64,000 bases of DNA from an uncultured Acetobacteroides sp. (GTDB lineage: Bacteria; Bacteroidota; Bacteroidia; Bacteroidales; ZOR0009). The translations under genes were made by a program, and so were the position numbers. The notes under the pieces are model-generated. The model had not been told where the DNA came from, made no database searches, and worked only from the letters and a program-made list of their open reading frames with translations. The DNA lies in contig NZ_OY782755.1 in assembly GCF_963678165.1 (NCBI RefSeq), forward strand, positions 3,663,996 through 3,727,995, in the 5' to 3' direction. Shown here in pieces: positions 18,701 to 27,731 of the stretch; the first letter of the stretch is position 1; each line of letters starts with the position of its first letter.

Positions 18701-19943
18701 TCGCAACACTCCGATTAAGTTCCGCAACTGTCCTACCTTGTGAATAAATTGTTGATAGATAGCATGGCGATATTAACCATCCACTAACCTTCCCTTCTTG
18801 AAATTGGAAAGCCGTGCATTTCATGTCACCAAGATAAATATTATTAGTAATGGTATAGTCACTAGACGAATATAGATCCATATCATCAGCCCTAGCGGCT
18901 ATTGTTGTACCATCAGCATTGTAAAAATTTCCTATAAAATATCCTCTAGCGTACTTTAAGTTATACACTTCGACTCCATATTTATCAATCACCTTTGTTA
19001 AATGCCAAGCATTTGCAACCCATTGATTGCTCATGCTAATCTTCTTACTCTGCCCAAAAAATGGAAGAGTGTACTCAATTGCATTAGCATCGTAACCAAA
19101 GACATATGTTGTCCCCTTATCATCAATAAGCTTAAACCCATTGATTGTTTTCTTGTATTCTGCAATTCCATCTGGACTATATCGTACAAAAGGATAATCA
19201 AAATTCGAGCTGTCGTTATAGTCAAATACAACCTTAATATTTTGGGAACTTGATACTTTCCATTTACCATCGTTGCCCAAAAAAAATTGCCCCGTAAATC
19301 CTAAAAAATTAAAGATAAATACATCAGGCTGATAATCTTTTCCATAGACACTATAGGAATATAAATGTGAATATTTCGAAGACTTATCAGCAATCACTTT
19401 TAAAGAACTCTCATCATTTTTGAACTGAAGCAAGTCCTTGCAATTTGAAAAGTAATTAGCCCAAAGCAATTTGGAAGTGCCGCTTGTTGGATCGTCTAGT
19501 AAACAAATAATAGCAGCCTCATCAGGCCAATTGTTTACAACCCTAACAATACTTCCTCCTGCACTCAGATTCCAATTCTGTCCTACCCATGTAGGATGCT
19601 GTTCTGGCCTTACTCCAGAACCATCGTAGCTTAGAGCAATCGGTAGAGTAATCCCTCTTTCATTTAGGTTTCTAATTGGCACATTAACGGCAACTGTTCC
19701 TGTATAAAGATTTACCGGGTTGGTAACACCCATTCCCATTCCTATTGCATTCGGGCTAGGGATACTGCTAGGCTGAACAACGCCTTGGGCGTTTAACTTG
19801 TAAGCATTCAAACCAAGCATCAAACTTAGAAATAACTGAAATACGAGAATTAAACATCGTGCATTCAGCATCAAAAATCGAGGTGCGAACCTCGGGAAAA
19901 GCCTAGATCCATTATCTGGCTTACTCGGAAAAATACGATTCAT
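15723..19943 (-). CDS. SpvB/TcB-like partner protein with two DUF5977 domains and a BACON domain
   Basis: 1406 residues from the first ATG; a second ATG at 19871 directly before the hydrophobic signal segment is also possible. After the signal peptide come TGTVAVNVPI, LPIALSYDGSGVRP and HPTWVGQNWNLSAGG, the N-terminal signature of the Bacteroidota Rhs partner family, related to the SpvB end of Tc-toxin B subunits. A long beta-rich middle follows. Two DUF5977 repeats (about 1090-1145 and 1265-1320; both with YRVPSN, a SQ-AD/N pattern, NGQ and a GxC end) and a C-terminal BACON domain (about 1325-1402) finish it. It probably forms the shell or carrier with the next gene's RHS protein. Confidence 0.75.
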   Translation of the reverse strand: MNRIFPSKPDNGSRLFPRFAPRFLMLNARCLILVFQLFLSLMLGLNAYKLNAQGVVQPSSIPSPNAIGMGMGVTNPVNLYTGTVAVNVPIRNLNERGITLPIALSYDGSGVRPEQHPTWVGQNWNLSAGGSIVRVVNNWPDEAAIICLLDDPTSGTSKLLWANYFSNCKDLLQFKNDESSLKVIADKSSKYSHLYSYSVYGKDYQPDVFIFNFLGFTGQFFLGNDGKWKVSSSQNIKVVFDYNDSSNFDYPFVRYSPDGIAEYKKTINGFKLIDDKGTTYVFGYDANAIEYTLPFFGQSKKISMSNQWVANAWHLTKVIDKYGVEVYNLKYARGYFIGNFYNADGTTIAARADDMDLYSSSDYTITNNIYLGDMKCTAFQFQEGKVSGWLISPCYLSTIYSQGRTVAELNRSVANDIRYSSDEFIKDKSSERFYYLYNSNSAYRYPNADVNKPLSGLKWYKLNSIKFEDNTTANFVYNDSTGSTINERLNLIRIEIKGNPAFANCKTNRYKFYYNKFNQLPGFLSKMVDHWGFYNGHVYSINMQNLGQYSKERDPNASFSSIGILKKIEFPTGGFIEYVYEPHTYASNLSEKDSIAGGLRIKNIVQYDGSKIYAKEYRYVDRNKYGDRSSGVLSFMPKYYYEDMYYNGSASRIAQKVFSVNSIIPSINMDESHIGYSCVQEVSKDESYSEYKFSTSFMYKDEKPFSFTPSAFDPGSSNRIRRGVLLEKTDYDSTGILVCKTNYRYDTFGKENEFFVYSSYANNISSCPTNTYSYYNGGVKKLYYYDFLPVEIETTRNYNGKEIVTEKISNTYVQPPLSNDYSYFYTGGTSFLKETTKKTDRGILTTKITYPFDYYPLDNNPFMLFLCSEHRIGEVVETSSTLNGIPNGYTVNGYNDFGVPRGEGFSLVPKTTSSSSSDKSNIKTNIVIDKVDNWGNTLQITKRGGGIESVVYGYNSRLPIIKLIDVNYDDFISYLASKSISISMLQTSDTVSLMGYIKTIRSDFYKTFPKGYILNTLYNSEGGVVKEIDARGNCVKTEYDSFGVPILKRDSKDNILNFAETNSSNTFNREPIVYKNFAISKQFQKRDCQGSTGTMVTYRVPSNKYSSLISQEKADSLALNDINNNGQNYGNMVGLCTKPYVKLDVENINKIRESTYADIKVSFFYDEQLTKPASVLNFPVKYTLTEKESYAADKIEHNELLCTGASFSIGYHILISDDYTDTDGDRGAIRRRHIHTSATYELEPSPNYSIQKYGNIEMSQEFYKNDGFGSFFSNECIAYRVPSNTYFSSISQDDANQKAKDDIAKNGQAYANTHGSCIPRILKTDVNSVEIEVHGHWERVQVEANSDYKVTSVVGDFISTAIDYGDNGLEISCTENKGAARSGSVTLGSGSKQVVISVNQAGISTK

Positions 19944-20356
19944 ATATAAATTATTTACAAGAATTTACCAACTGTTACAAATCCAATGCTATTCATCGAA
20001 ATGCAACTCGTACAACATAAAGACTTGAAAAGTTTTCACAGAAATACTGGTAACAGAATATAAACCAGCGAATCGCTCCCCATCTCAAGACGGGTCGTAC
20101 TTTTTTTTAATGTTACACGATAGTTACAAATCGATGCGAAATTAAGCATTCACTATTTTCCAACAACTCGTCGCACTTCTTTTTTTAATATTCTTCAAAA
20201 CATCTCTACCTATCGCTTGCCCCATGCCAACATGTCGTTATTTCACATTTGGCTACACCCTACATCCTCCGTAGAAAACCGTAGAATCATTGCAGAATCT
20301 CCTGCTGCCATTTTGGCAAATTCTTACTTTTCAGATCTACAATCCCCTTATTTTTC
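19944..20356. other. Divergent intergenic region, no gene
   Basis: About 410 AT-rich bases between the divergent Rhs operon 1 and the secretion operon. It holds two T-runs (about 20101 and 20180). I see no -7 element for the Rhs side. Confidence 0.5.
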
Positions 20357-20364
20357 TACCTTTG
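20357..20364 (+). promoter_or_regulatory. Promoter -7 element of the type II secretion/fibre operon (TACCTTTG)
   Basis: TACCTTTG matches TAnnTTTG, 20 bases before the pseudopilin ATG at 20385. It also argues against the longer start at 20217. No other such element is obvious before the end of the operon. Confidence 0.65.
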
Positions 20365-20384
20365 CCGTTAAAATACTATTAACG

Positions 20385-20786
20385 ATGCCAAAACGTAAGC
20401 TAAAGGCCTTCTCGTTACCAGAGCTGTTGGTAGTGCTGGTAATTATTGGAATACTTGTTCTGCTTGCCCTGCCAAGCCTTACTCCCTTAATTTCTAGAGC
20501 CAAGAGCACAGAGGCTCAGCAGCAGCTGGCTTTCCTGCACTCGCTGGAGAAGACCTACTTCTACACCTACTCGCGCTACTCCTCCAACCTCGAGGAACTG
20601 GGCTTCGAGCAGCAGGTGCTCACCTCCGATGGGGGAAACGCCAACTACCGCATAGAGGTGGTGGAGGCATCCGACCGCACCTTTAAGGCCACTGCCACTG
20701 CCGTAGTCGATTTCGATGGCGATGGCACCTACAACGTATGGGAGGTAGATCAGGATAAGAAGCTCAAGGAGGTAACCAAGGACTGA
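20385..20786 (+). CDS. Major pseudopilin, GspG-like
   Basis: 133 residues from the ATG at 20385, chosen because the prepilin signal then has normal length and the promoter lies just upstream. The N-terminus is MPKRKLKA followed by FSLPELLVVLVIIGILV: a short basic leader, cleavage after Ala8, Phe at +1, Glu at +5 and a hydrophobic helix. The usual -1 residue is Gly, so Ala is unusual. An ADFDGDG-like segment near the C-terminus resembles the calcium-binding region of GspG (VVDFDGDGTYNVWEVDQD, about residues 106-123). First gene of a 13-gene secretion operon; presumed main subunit of the pseudopilus. Confidence 0.85.
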   Translation: MPKRKLKAFSLPELLVVLVIIGILVLLALPSLTPLISRAKSTEAQQQLAFLHSLEKTYFYTYSRYSSNLEELGFEQQVLTSDGGNANYRIEVVEASDRTFKATATAVVDFDGDGTYNVWEVDQDKKLKEVTKD

Positions 20787-20787
20787 T

Positions 20788-21237
20788 ATGCTGGTATTGC
20801 TTACCCTCGCGCTTATACCCATTGCCTACACCGATTTCAAGTATAGGAACGTATACCTATGGGCCATACTCGCCTATATGGCGGTGGCGCTTGGCTTCTT
20901 CTTTGTACAAAGGCCGATAACGCCTACCGAGTTCGCCATATCCTACATACTGGTAGCAGCCGTCACTATTGCTTCGGTTAGCTTTACCTACCTCCGTCTA
21001 CGAAAAAGGCTAAACGTTAAGGATATTGCCGGAAGCGGCGACCTACTCTTCTTCGCTGCCATTCCTTTGCTGCTACCCATCAAGCAGCTGCTGGTATACC
21101 TCATAGCGACCTGCATAGCAGGTTTGCTCCACTATTTGGTGGTCCAGAAGTTCTGCTCCAGAAAGATTACCATACCGCTTGCCGGCTGGGGTGCCGTATG
21201 TCTTGCTTCATTTATGATAATCCAACGCGTATGGTAG
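20788..21237 (+). CDS. Prepilin peptidase, short A24 family without methylase domain
   Basis: 149 residues with about five membrane helices. The two catalytic aspartates of A24 peptidases are visible: the first in YTDFKYRNV (about residue 13) and the second in the GxGD motif AGSGDLLFF (about residue 78). The N-terminal methyltransferase domain with the four-cysteine zinc site found in PilD/GspO is absent. So it should cleave prepilins but not N-methylate them unless another protein does so. It starts one base after the pseudopilin stop and overlaps the ATPase start. Confidence 0.85.
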   Translation: MLVLLTLALIPIAYTDFKYRNVYLWAILAYMAVALGFFFVQRPITPTEFAISYILVAAVTIASVSFTYLRLRKRLNVKDIAGSGDLLFFAAIPLLLPIKQLLVYLIATCIAGLLHYLVVQKFCSRKITIPLAGWGAVCLASFMIIQRVW

Positions 21238-22664
21238 AGGAAGTCATCTCCCCCGAGCTGGTGAAGGAGCTAACCGCCGCAACCGCATGGCGGTATCGGA
21301 TGGTACCGTACGATAAAAAGGGAGGTATCCTCCACTGCTACTCTGATAGCATTTCTCCGCAGCTGGAGCAGGAGCTGGGAATTGTTGTAGGAAGCACAAT
21401 CTCCGTATCCATCCTAGCCTCTGCGCAAGTTGATGCTCTTCTAAACGAGCACTACGGCTCTGCCGCCGTAGGGAAAGCATCTACCAGCGCCAAACTATCC
21501 GTTGGAGGGGGATTTACCCACACCAACGAGTTCCTGTTTGGGCTAATCGCCGAGGCACATGCCTCCAGCTCTAGCGACATCCATATTGAGGCCTATGAGG
21601 AGGAGTGCCGCATACGCCTCCGCATCGACGGCAAGCTGGTGCAGCGCTACACGCTGGCCAAGGACACCTACCCGGCCTTCATCAACCAGATCAAGATTCT
21701 GGCCAACCTCGACATCTCGGAGAAGCGCCTGCCTCAAGATGGACGTATCCTCTTCAACCGCGATGGAGTAAAGCTCGATCTACGCGTCTCCGTTTTGCCC
21801 TCCATATACGGCGAAAAGGTAGTACTACGCTTGCTTACGCGTAGCATCGAGCTACTCGACATTCACAACTTAGGGCTAAACGACACACAGCTGGCGCACT
21901 ACCTAACAGCCATCCGAAAGCCGCATGGGCTCATCCTCATCAGCGGTCCTACGGGGTCGGGGAAAACCACCACGCTCTACGCCACGCTGCGCGAGCTCAA
22001 CTCCGAGACGGTGAATATTCTCACCATCGAGGATCCGGTGGAGTACACCCTACACGGCGTAAATCAGGTGGCGCTTAAGGATGAGATTGGGCTAACTTTC
22101 CCGGAGGCGCTTCGCACCTTCCTGCGCCAGGACCCCGACATCATCATGCTAGGAGAGATTCGCGACCCCGAAACAGCGCAGATGGCCATACGTAGCGCCC
22201 TTACCGGCCACCTCATCTTCTCCACCATCCACACCAATTCGGCCTGGGGAACGGTGGCCCGCTTGGCAGACATGTCCATCCCTCACTACTTGGTTGCTGA
22301 TACGCTCAACATGGTAATTGCCCAACGCTTGGTGCGCCTGCTCTGTCCGCATTGCAAGAGGAAAGTCTACGTAAGCGAGCTCAACCACACTTTTGCGTAT
22401 CTGGTAGAGGATTCATCTGCGGTTATCTACCAGCCTGTTGGCTGCGATGCCTGCCTCCATACGGGCTATAAGGGGCGAAAGGCCATCTACGAGGTTATCC
22501 CCATAGACCGCGAGTTAACCGAGCAGGTAAAGCAGGGAAACTTCAACGTATCGGAGCTGCTAAGGCAGAAACAGATAAAAACATTACGGGATAGCGCGCT
22601 GGAACTGCTAAGCGCTGGAGCAACCTCCCTCGACGAAATTGTACCTATACTAATTGAGCTATAA
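21231..22664 (+). CDS. GspE/PilB-type secretion ATPase
   Basis: 477 residues from the ATG at 21231, which overlaps the peptidase stop; an in-frame ATG at 21198 would lengthen the overlap. It has an N1E-like domain, Walker A GPTGSGKTTT (about residue 240), an Asp box, Walker B DPDIIMLGEIRDPETA, the His box HTNSAWGTVARL, and a zinc-binding C-terminal insert with two CxxC pairs (LCPHC and CDAC). All catalytic motifs are intact. It powers pseudopilus assembly from the cytoplasmic face, working with the GspF-like protein at the end of the operon. Confidence 0.95.
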   Translation: MVEEVISPELVKELTAATAWRYRMVPYDKKGGILHCYSDSISPQLEQELGIVVGSTISVSILASAQVDALLNEHYGSAAVGKASTSAKLSVGGGFTHTNEFLFGLIAEAHASSSSDIHIEAYEEECRIRLRIDGKLVQRYTLAKDTYPAFINQIKILANLDISEKRLPQDGRILFNRDGVKLDLRVSVLPSIYGEKVVLRLLTRSIELLDIHNLGLNDTQLAHYLTAIRKPHGLILISGPTGSGKTTTLYATLRELNSETVNILTIEDPVEYTLHGVNQVALKDEIGLTFPEALRTFLRQDPDIIMLGEIRDPETAQMAIRSALTGHLIFSTIHTNSAWGTVARLADMSIPHYLVADTLNMVIAQRLVRLLCPHCKRKVYVSELNHTFAYLVEDSSAVIYQPVGCDACLHTGYKGRKAIYEVIPIDRELTEQVKQGNFNVSELLRQKQIKTLRDSALELLSAGATSLDEIVPILIEL

Positions 22665-22666
22665 AA

Positions 22667-24547
22667 ATGATCCGAAAGCTTACCCTAATCCTATTGTTCG
22701 CTCTTTCTTTTGCAACGCTTACACCACTATATGGGCAGCAGGGTGCAGACAGCCTTAAGGCACGGCTAGACACGCTTGCCAGGCATGTCCCTGAGCTGAA
22801 CTCCGTTGTCGATATTTCGGTGGCGCGCATGCCCCTAGGCGAACTGTTCCGCTCAATTGCCCGCTCGAATAGCATAAACATCACGGTGAAGCCTGGCATC
22901 GAGGAGTCGGTAGCGGCCAACTTTGTGGGCGCCAAGGTTACCGACGTGCTCACCTACCTCATAACGTCCTACAACCTCCAGTACGATATTGTGGGATCGA
23001 TTATATCCGTTTCCCCCCGCAAAGAGGTGCCCATAGCTCTTCCTAAGGCAACGATTAGCTACAACAGCGATCGTAAAACAGTTACCTATAGCCTAAACGG
23101 CGAATACCTTGCTTCGGCAATGGAGCGTTTCTCCTCGGCCTGTGGGGTTAATGTCATTGTTTCCAACGCTCTTGGCAGTAGAAAAGCGCAGGGATTCGGG
23201 AACAACCAAACACCTGCAGCAGCAGTGAAATCAATAGCTGCAGCCAACGATATGGAGGTTTACCAAAACCGCGATAGCGTATGGGTGTTTAGCCAGCCTA
23301 CGCCCCAACAAAATTTTGGAGGCACCGGAAATACATGGCGTCAGCCTTCTGCCATGTACGGATCTTCCCCCATCTCGGTTGATTCGTTGGGTCGGGTAAC
23401 AATAAACGGGTCTAATCTTTCCATAGGAGATGTTGTTGTTGAACTCTGCAATAAGCTGAAAAAGGGGTACTACTTCTTTACGCCACTAACCGGACAGGTA
23501 AACCTTTACCTCTCTCACGTTCCCTTCGACGACCTGCTGAACGCCATGCTAGAGGGCACTAAGTTCTCCTTCAAACTGGAGAATGGCTACTACGTGTTCG
23601 GAGATAAAAATAGCGCCGAAGTATTCGACTCCCAGGTGATACAGCTCAAGTATAGAACCGTAGATAAGCTGGACTCCTTTATTCCCAACTCGATCCGAGA
23701 AGGACTTCAAATCCAAACCTTTGCCGACCAGAATAGCTTTATCGTATCGGGCTCCGGCATAGCGGTACGCCGCTTCACCGACTTTGTCAAGCAGATTGAC
23801 AAGGTAGTTCCGCTGGTTACCATTGAGGTTATGATCGTTGACGTCTCCAAATCTTCAGGAATAAGTACAGGAATCGAGGCTGGATTGGGGCAGGCCGCAG
23901 CTAAAACAACCGGATCCATTAGCCCAGGAGTGGACATGAAGCTGAGTACCTCCTCCATTAACAGCCTAATAAACGGTTTTAACGGTTTTGGAGTCGTAAA
24001 AATCGGTAAGGTAACGCCTGATTTCTACCTAAACATAAAGGCTCTCGAAGAAGCCGGAAATATCGATATCAAATCTACCCCTAAGTTATCCACCCTCAAC
24101 GGTCACGAGGCAACGCTGAAAAACGGACAAACCAAGTACTATAAGGAGGTTAACAACAACTACTTTGGCACACAAAACCCACTTCAGTCGACCTCCTATA
24201 CGTGGAAGGAGATTAAGGCCGAGTTTGAGCTGAAGATTACCCCTATTGTAAGCGGAGATGAGCAGATTACGCTCAACATAGAGATAACCCAAGGTGATTT
24301 TACCCCGCGCGAGTATGCAGATTCTCCCCCAGGAACAACCAATCGTAGCTTTAAGTCGCAGGTTCGCATCCGCAACGAGGAGATGGTGCTACTTGGCGGA
24401 CTCGAAAGAATTTCTAAAAGCGATAATTCCAAAGGTCTTCCATTCCTAGCCCGAATACCCGGGCTTAAATGGCTGTTTGGCTCCAACTCCAACTCAAAGG
24501 CGGAAAGCAAGGTAAACTTCTTCATTAAGCCAACCATAATTTACTAG
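22667..24547 (+). CDS. Secretin, GspD/PilQ-like outer-membrane channel
   Basis: 626 residues. After a signal peptide (ends YGQ) comes an STN-like N0 domain (about 45-105, with MPLGELFRSIARSNSINITV), two more small N-domains (about 130-340), and the secretin beta-barrel domain (about 380-626). Its conserved end is visible: ERISKSDNSKGLPFLARIPG and LKWLFGSNS. This forms the outer-membrane gate of the machine. The protein lacks an obvious C-terminal pilotin-binding S domain. Starts two bases after the ATPase stop. Confidence 0.92.
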   Translation: MIRKLTLILLFALSFATLTPLYGQQGADSLKARLDTLARHVPELNSVVDISVARMPLGELFRSIARSNSINITVKPGIEESVAANFVGAKVTDVLTYLITSYNLQYDIVGSIISVSPRKEVPIALPKATISYNSDRKTVTYSLNGEYLASAMERFSSACGVNVIVSNALGSRKAQGFGNNQTPAAAVKSIAAANDMEVYQNRDSVWVFSQPTPQQNFGGTGNTWRQPSAMYGSSPISVDSLGRVTINGSNLSIGDVVVELCNKLKKGYYFFTPLTGQVNLYLSHVPFDDLLNAMLEGTKFSFKLENGYYVFGDKNSAEVFDSQVIQLKYRTVDKLDSFIPNSIREGLQIQTFADQNSFIVSGSGIAVRRFTDFVKQIDKVVPLVTIEVMIVDVSKSSGISTGIEAGLGQAAAKTTGSISPGVDMKLSTSSINSLINGFNGFGVVKIGKVTPDFYLNIKALEEAGNIDIKSTPKLSTLNGHEATLKNGQTKYYKEVNNNYFGTQNPLQSTSYTWKEIKAEFELKITPIVSGDEQITLNIEITQGDFTPREYADSPPGTTNRSFKSQVRIRNEEMVLLGGLERISKSDNSKGLPFLARIPGLKWLFGSNSNSKAESKVNFFIKPTIIY

Positions 24548-24550
24548 ACA

Positions 24551-25678
24551 ATGCGGCTGCCTCACGCTTTATACTCCCTAAAAAGAATTCACATCGCTGC
24601 ATTCAAGATTGCTGACGATGGGCTGCCTGCATTTCTAGCCTTTGAGATATTCTTCCAGAAGGGGGAATACCATCTTAAGCGCCTTGGCAGCATTAGCGAT
24701 ATTCCGAAAGGAGCGCCAACGGTGCTGCTTGCCTACGGTAGCGGTGTAATCACAAGAATTACCAAGGAGCAGGAGACACCCTTCGAGGAGCTTATTCCTC
24801 AACACCGCCAATCTGAATTTACTCATTACTACCTCCCTGTTAACGACTTAAAGGTGACTTGTTTTGGCCTTAACAGCCTATTTGATAGCGCTACAGCTTA
24901 TGTGGAACAGGCTAATATTGTGAGGCAAGGATTTGCCACCATCGAGGGCCTTAAGGGGGCAATGCTCATCAGCCAGGATGGCTTAGTCATTACCCTTCCG
25001 GGCGTAGTTCTCGAAAATCGACATGGGGCATTATCGCTATCCCCTGCATCAGAGGGCATCCCTCTGCGATTCATGGGAGAAGATTACCTTCCAGAAGAGC
25101 TTTCGGCGCTGCTTGCCGGCATATCCCTACTATCGCACCGAACAGCGCTGAAGCTATCCTACCCCGATTCGTTCGAGTACTTTACGCTCAAGCGCTCTCT
25201 ATATAGGATTTACGGCATGATACTCAGCGTAATATTTGCCATACTGATGTTAAACTACCTTCAGTACAGTGGTCTTCAGCAGCAACACCCCATGATTGAG
25301 AGCGAAATCGGCTCCATGAAGCTCCGCATTGCAGCTGCAAAAGCGCAAATAAAAGCATCAGGCATTACCGAATCGTCCGTAGCCACCGGAAATCTCGCGC
25401 TGTTATCCGATCGAATTGGCATCATCACCCCTGCTGGCGTAACCCTCACAAGGGCATCGTTCAACCCGATAAAGGGGCAGGTTGAGGCTGGTGATATAAC
25501 AGAGGTTCAGAAAAAGATCCTAGAAATCTCGGGCACCGCTCAGGCTTCCTCTGAGGTAAACGAGCTGCTAGGCAGAGTTGGCAAGGAGCGCTGGGTAAAA
25601 AAATGCTCGCTATCCGACCTCTCATTCCTCAGCGATAAGGGATTCTATCGCTTCACCATTGTAGCACAAATAAAGTAA
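24551..25678 (+). CDS. GspL / PilMN-like assembly-platform protein
   Basis: 375 residues. A cytoplasmic part (about 1-215) is followed by one membrane helix (about 218-237, MILSVIFAILMLNYL) and a periplasmic part with a coiled coil (about 245-275) and a small alpha/beta domain. The order cytoplasmic actin-like domain, helix, periplasmic ferredoxin-like domain is that of GspL, equal to PilM plus PilN. Sequence similarity is weak; the call rests on topology and on its place directly after the secretin and before an M-like protein. Confidence 0.6.
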   Translation: MRLPHALYSLKRIHIAAFKIADDGLPAFLAFEIFFQKGEYHLKRLGSISDIPKGAPTVLLAYGSGVITRITKEQETPFEELIPQHRQSEFTHYYLPVNDLKVTCFGLNSLFDSATAYVEQANIVRQGFATIEGLKGAMLISQDGLVITLPGVVLENRHGALSLSPASEGIPLRFMGEDYLPEELSALLAGISLLSHRTALKLSYPDSFEYFTLKRSLYRIYGMILSVIFAILMLNYLQYSGLQQQHPMIESEIGSMKLRIAAAKAQIKASGITESSVATGNLALLSDRIGIITPAGVTLTRASFNPIKGQVEAGDITEVQKKILEISGTAQASSEVNELLGRVGKERWVKKCSLSDLSFLSDKGFYRFTIVAQIK

Positions 25679-25684
25679 TGCGCC

Positions 25685-26194
25685 ATGGATAGAAAAAGTT
25701 CCAACACCTACCTGCTGCTCAGCGCCCTTTTGCTGATATTTCTATGCAGCTTAGGATACAGGGCCGCCATAGAGCCGCATATGAAGCTGAAGGAAGACGT
25801 TAGGATTCTTTCAGCCATGGGCGATACGCTTAGCAGGCTAAATAGCCAGCTTCGAAACGCCAATAGACATGCGGCTGCAGAGTCATCCCTAGATAGCACC
25901 GAAAAGGGGTTTGCAGGATTGGTTGCACTTTGCCGCCAGCAGGGAGTCGTGATTGTAAAGAATAAGCCCGTAGAGGTTCGTAGTAAGGCTGATCTAAAGG
26001 ATATCCTGATTGTAGATCTAGAGGGAGGGTACATTTCTCTGATACGGGTGCTCCACCAAATTGAATCTTCCCTTAACCTTGGACAAGTCGTATCCACCTC
26101 CTACTCAACCCAATTCGACATGCTTAAAAAGCGTCAGCACCTTATCTTACGGCTTGTTTTCGCCGTTTCGGAAAAGAGTTTATCAAAAGAATAG
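25685..26194 (+). CDS. GspM / PilO-like assembly-platform protein
   Basis: 169 residues: a short cytoplasmic start, one membrane helix (about 8-27), a coiled-coil stretch (about 33-62) and a compact alpha/beta domain. This is the topology of GspM and PilO, which dimerise with GspL/PilN in the inner membrane. The assignment rests on topology, size and gene order. Confidence 0.55.
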   Translation: MDRKSSNTYLLLSALLLIFLCSLGYRAAIEPHMKLKEDVRILSAMGDTLSRLNSQLRNANRHAAAESSLDSTEKGFAGLVALCRQQGVVIVKNKPVEVRSKADLKDILIVDLEGGYISLIRVLHQIESSLNLGQVVSTSYSTQFDMLKKRQHLILRLVFAVSEKSLSKE

Positions 26195-26221
26195 CTAGCT
26201 CTTATCAAAAACATTTAGGAA

Positions 26222-27208
26222 ATGAAAAATCTTAAAATAAAACCCCAACGATTAGGCTTACTAGCTGTAATTTCGCTAATGTGCGCTGTTACCGCCTGCC
26301 ACGATTTTTTCGAAAAGAATATTGAGGACAACGTGGTTCTAATGGTCTCACCAACCGACGGGGGATCATCCCCCATCTACTTACAGAAATTCATCTGGAA
26401 GCCAGTCAATGGTGCTCGAGAGTACCACATTCAGCTGGTTACCCCCTCATTTGATAAGCTTAGCCAAATAGTAATGGACACCGTTGTAGCCTCCACCAAT
26501 CTTATGGTAACGCTGACTCCAAATAAGTATCAGATGTCTATTTATGCGCAAAATGCAGGGTATCAGTCAAAGGTTACCACCATCTCCTTCGATATTACCG
26601 AATCGTATGACCTAAGCCCACAGGAGATGAATCCAACCCAACCCACCAACCTGTCGGCCACCAACGCAACGGCCATTACCTTTAGGTGGGATACCATTAC
26701 TGGTGCCACCAGCTACAGCTTCGAGCTGTTCGATGCCAACGGAAAGACGGTTGGAGGAGCAATACCTGTAACCACCAACTCCATTACCATCCCTTCGTCT
26801 GATACCAAGATTGAGCAGCTAACCGAGCAGGCCTACTCGTGGAGAATTTTTGCCCGCAACGAGATTTCCGACTCAAAGGCGATCATCTCCCGCTTTACGG
26901 TAGACAGAACGGCTCCTGTACAGCCTAAAACGCTTCAGCCCAATGAATCGGATACAACGAAAGTGGCAACATCCCTATTCTCATGGACAAAAAATGCCGA
27001 TACAGGAACACCTATTGCCGACTCTATTATTATAGCTAGCGACCAAGGCTTTGGAACCATCGTCAAACGAGCGCTATGTACCAATAACAGCTTCAGCTAC
27101 ACGTTCCCTAGTTCGGTGGCCACCTACTTTTGGAAGCTAAAGCAGTCGGATGCTGCCGGCAATACCACGGAAACGCAGCCCCGCAAGCTGCTAGTTCTAC
27201 CCCAATAA
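26222..27208 (+). CDS. Lipoprotein with fibronectin-III-like repeats in the secretion operon
   Basis: 328 residues. The lipobox is VTAC. Three beta-sandwich repeats follow (about 42-128, 134-227 and 232-326), each with a W-x-P/T core such as FIWKPVNGAREYHIQLV, FRWDTITGATSYSFELF and FSWTKNADTGTPIADS, typical of fibronectin type III or SusE-like folds. It is probably anchored in the outer membrane. A secretin helper (pilotin-like) or a surface part of the machine is possible, but nothing in the sequence decides. Confidence 0.7.
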   Translation: MKNLKIKPQRLGLLAVISLMCAVTACHDFFEKNIEDNVVLMVSPTDGGSSPIYLQKFIWKPVNGAREYHIQLVTPSFDKLSQIVMDTVVASTNLMVTLTPNKYQMSIYAQNAGYQSKVTTISFDITESYDLSPQEMNPTQPTNLSATNATAITFRWDTITGATSYSFELFDANGKTVGGAIPVTTNSITIPSSDTKIEQLTEQAYSWRIFARNEISDSKAIISRFTVDRTAPVQPKTLQPNESDTTKVATSLFSWTKNADTGTPIADSIIIASDQGFGTIVKRALCTNNSFSYTFPSSVATYFWKLKQSDAAGNTTETQPRKLLVLPQ

Positions 27209-27220
27209 TCGGAGCCTACC

Positions 27221-27715
27221 ATGGTTAAGAAGAGCAAGGCAAGTACCTACATCTTACTGATTCTGGTGGTCGGTATTTGGGGCGTTGTAGTTTACCGCAT
27301 CGTAGAGGCGCGCAAGGGCGATTCGTTTGCACCATCCATATCGTTATCCGCTAAGGGAAGTAAGGCCGATTCGGCCTATACGCTGAAGCTGAGCTACCGG
27401 GATCCATTTCTAAACACTCCCGGACAGCAGCCTCGGGCAACACCGAAAGCGATTGCTAAACCCCAGCCTATCGTTGTTAAGCCCAAAAGAGTAAGTTACG
27501 CATCGCTGCTAGGCGCTGTTCGTAGCGCCGTAACCTACAATGGGCTAATTGCCAACCGTTCCAAAAGCGGGTTAATGGGCATCGTACAGGCTAACGGCGA
27601 GGTTGTATACATTAGAAACCAATCCTACATCGATTCGCTTACGGTAACCCATATCTGCAAGGATTCGATAACGCTAAAAGGTCGCTACTCCTATACCATT
27701 CGTAAAATTCAGTAA
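27221..27715 (+). CDS. GspC / PilP-like linker protein
   Basis: 164 residues with one N-terminal membrane helix (about 10-27) and a proline-rich linker (about 64-90). A small beta domain (about 92-164; LIANRSKSGLMGIVQANG and VTHICKDSITLKGRY) resembles the homology region of GspC and PilP, which contacts the secretin N0 domain. The RDPF motif just before the linker (about residue 64) is often found at this place in PilP/GspC relatives. Supported by gene context. Confidence 0.6.
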   Translation: MVKKSKASTYILLILVVGIWGVVVYRIVEARKGDSFAPSISLSAKGSKADSAYTLKLSYRDPFLNTPGQQPRATPKAIAKPQPIVVKPKRVSYASLLGAVRSAVTYNGLIANRSKSGLMGIVQANGEVVYIRNQSYIDSLTVTHICKDSITLKGRYSYTIRKIQ

Positions 27716-27731
27716 CCATCCGATTACAGCC

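Noticed and set aside
20217..20384. N-terminal extension of the major pseudopilin
   Set aside because: It would put 56 residues before a prepilin signal and would overlap the likely promoter.
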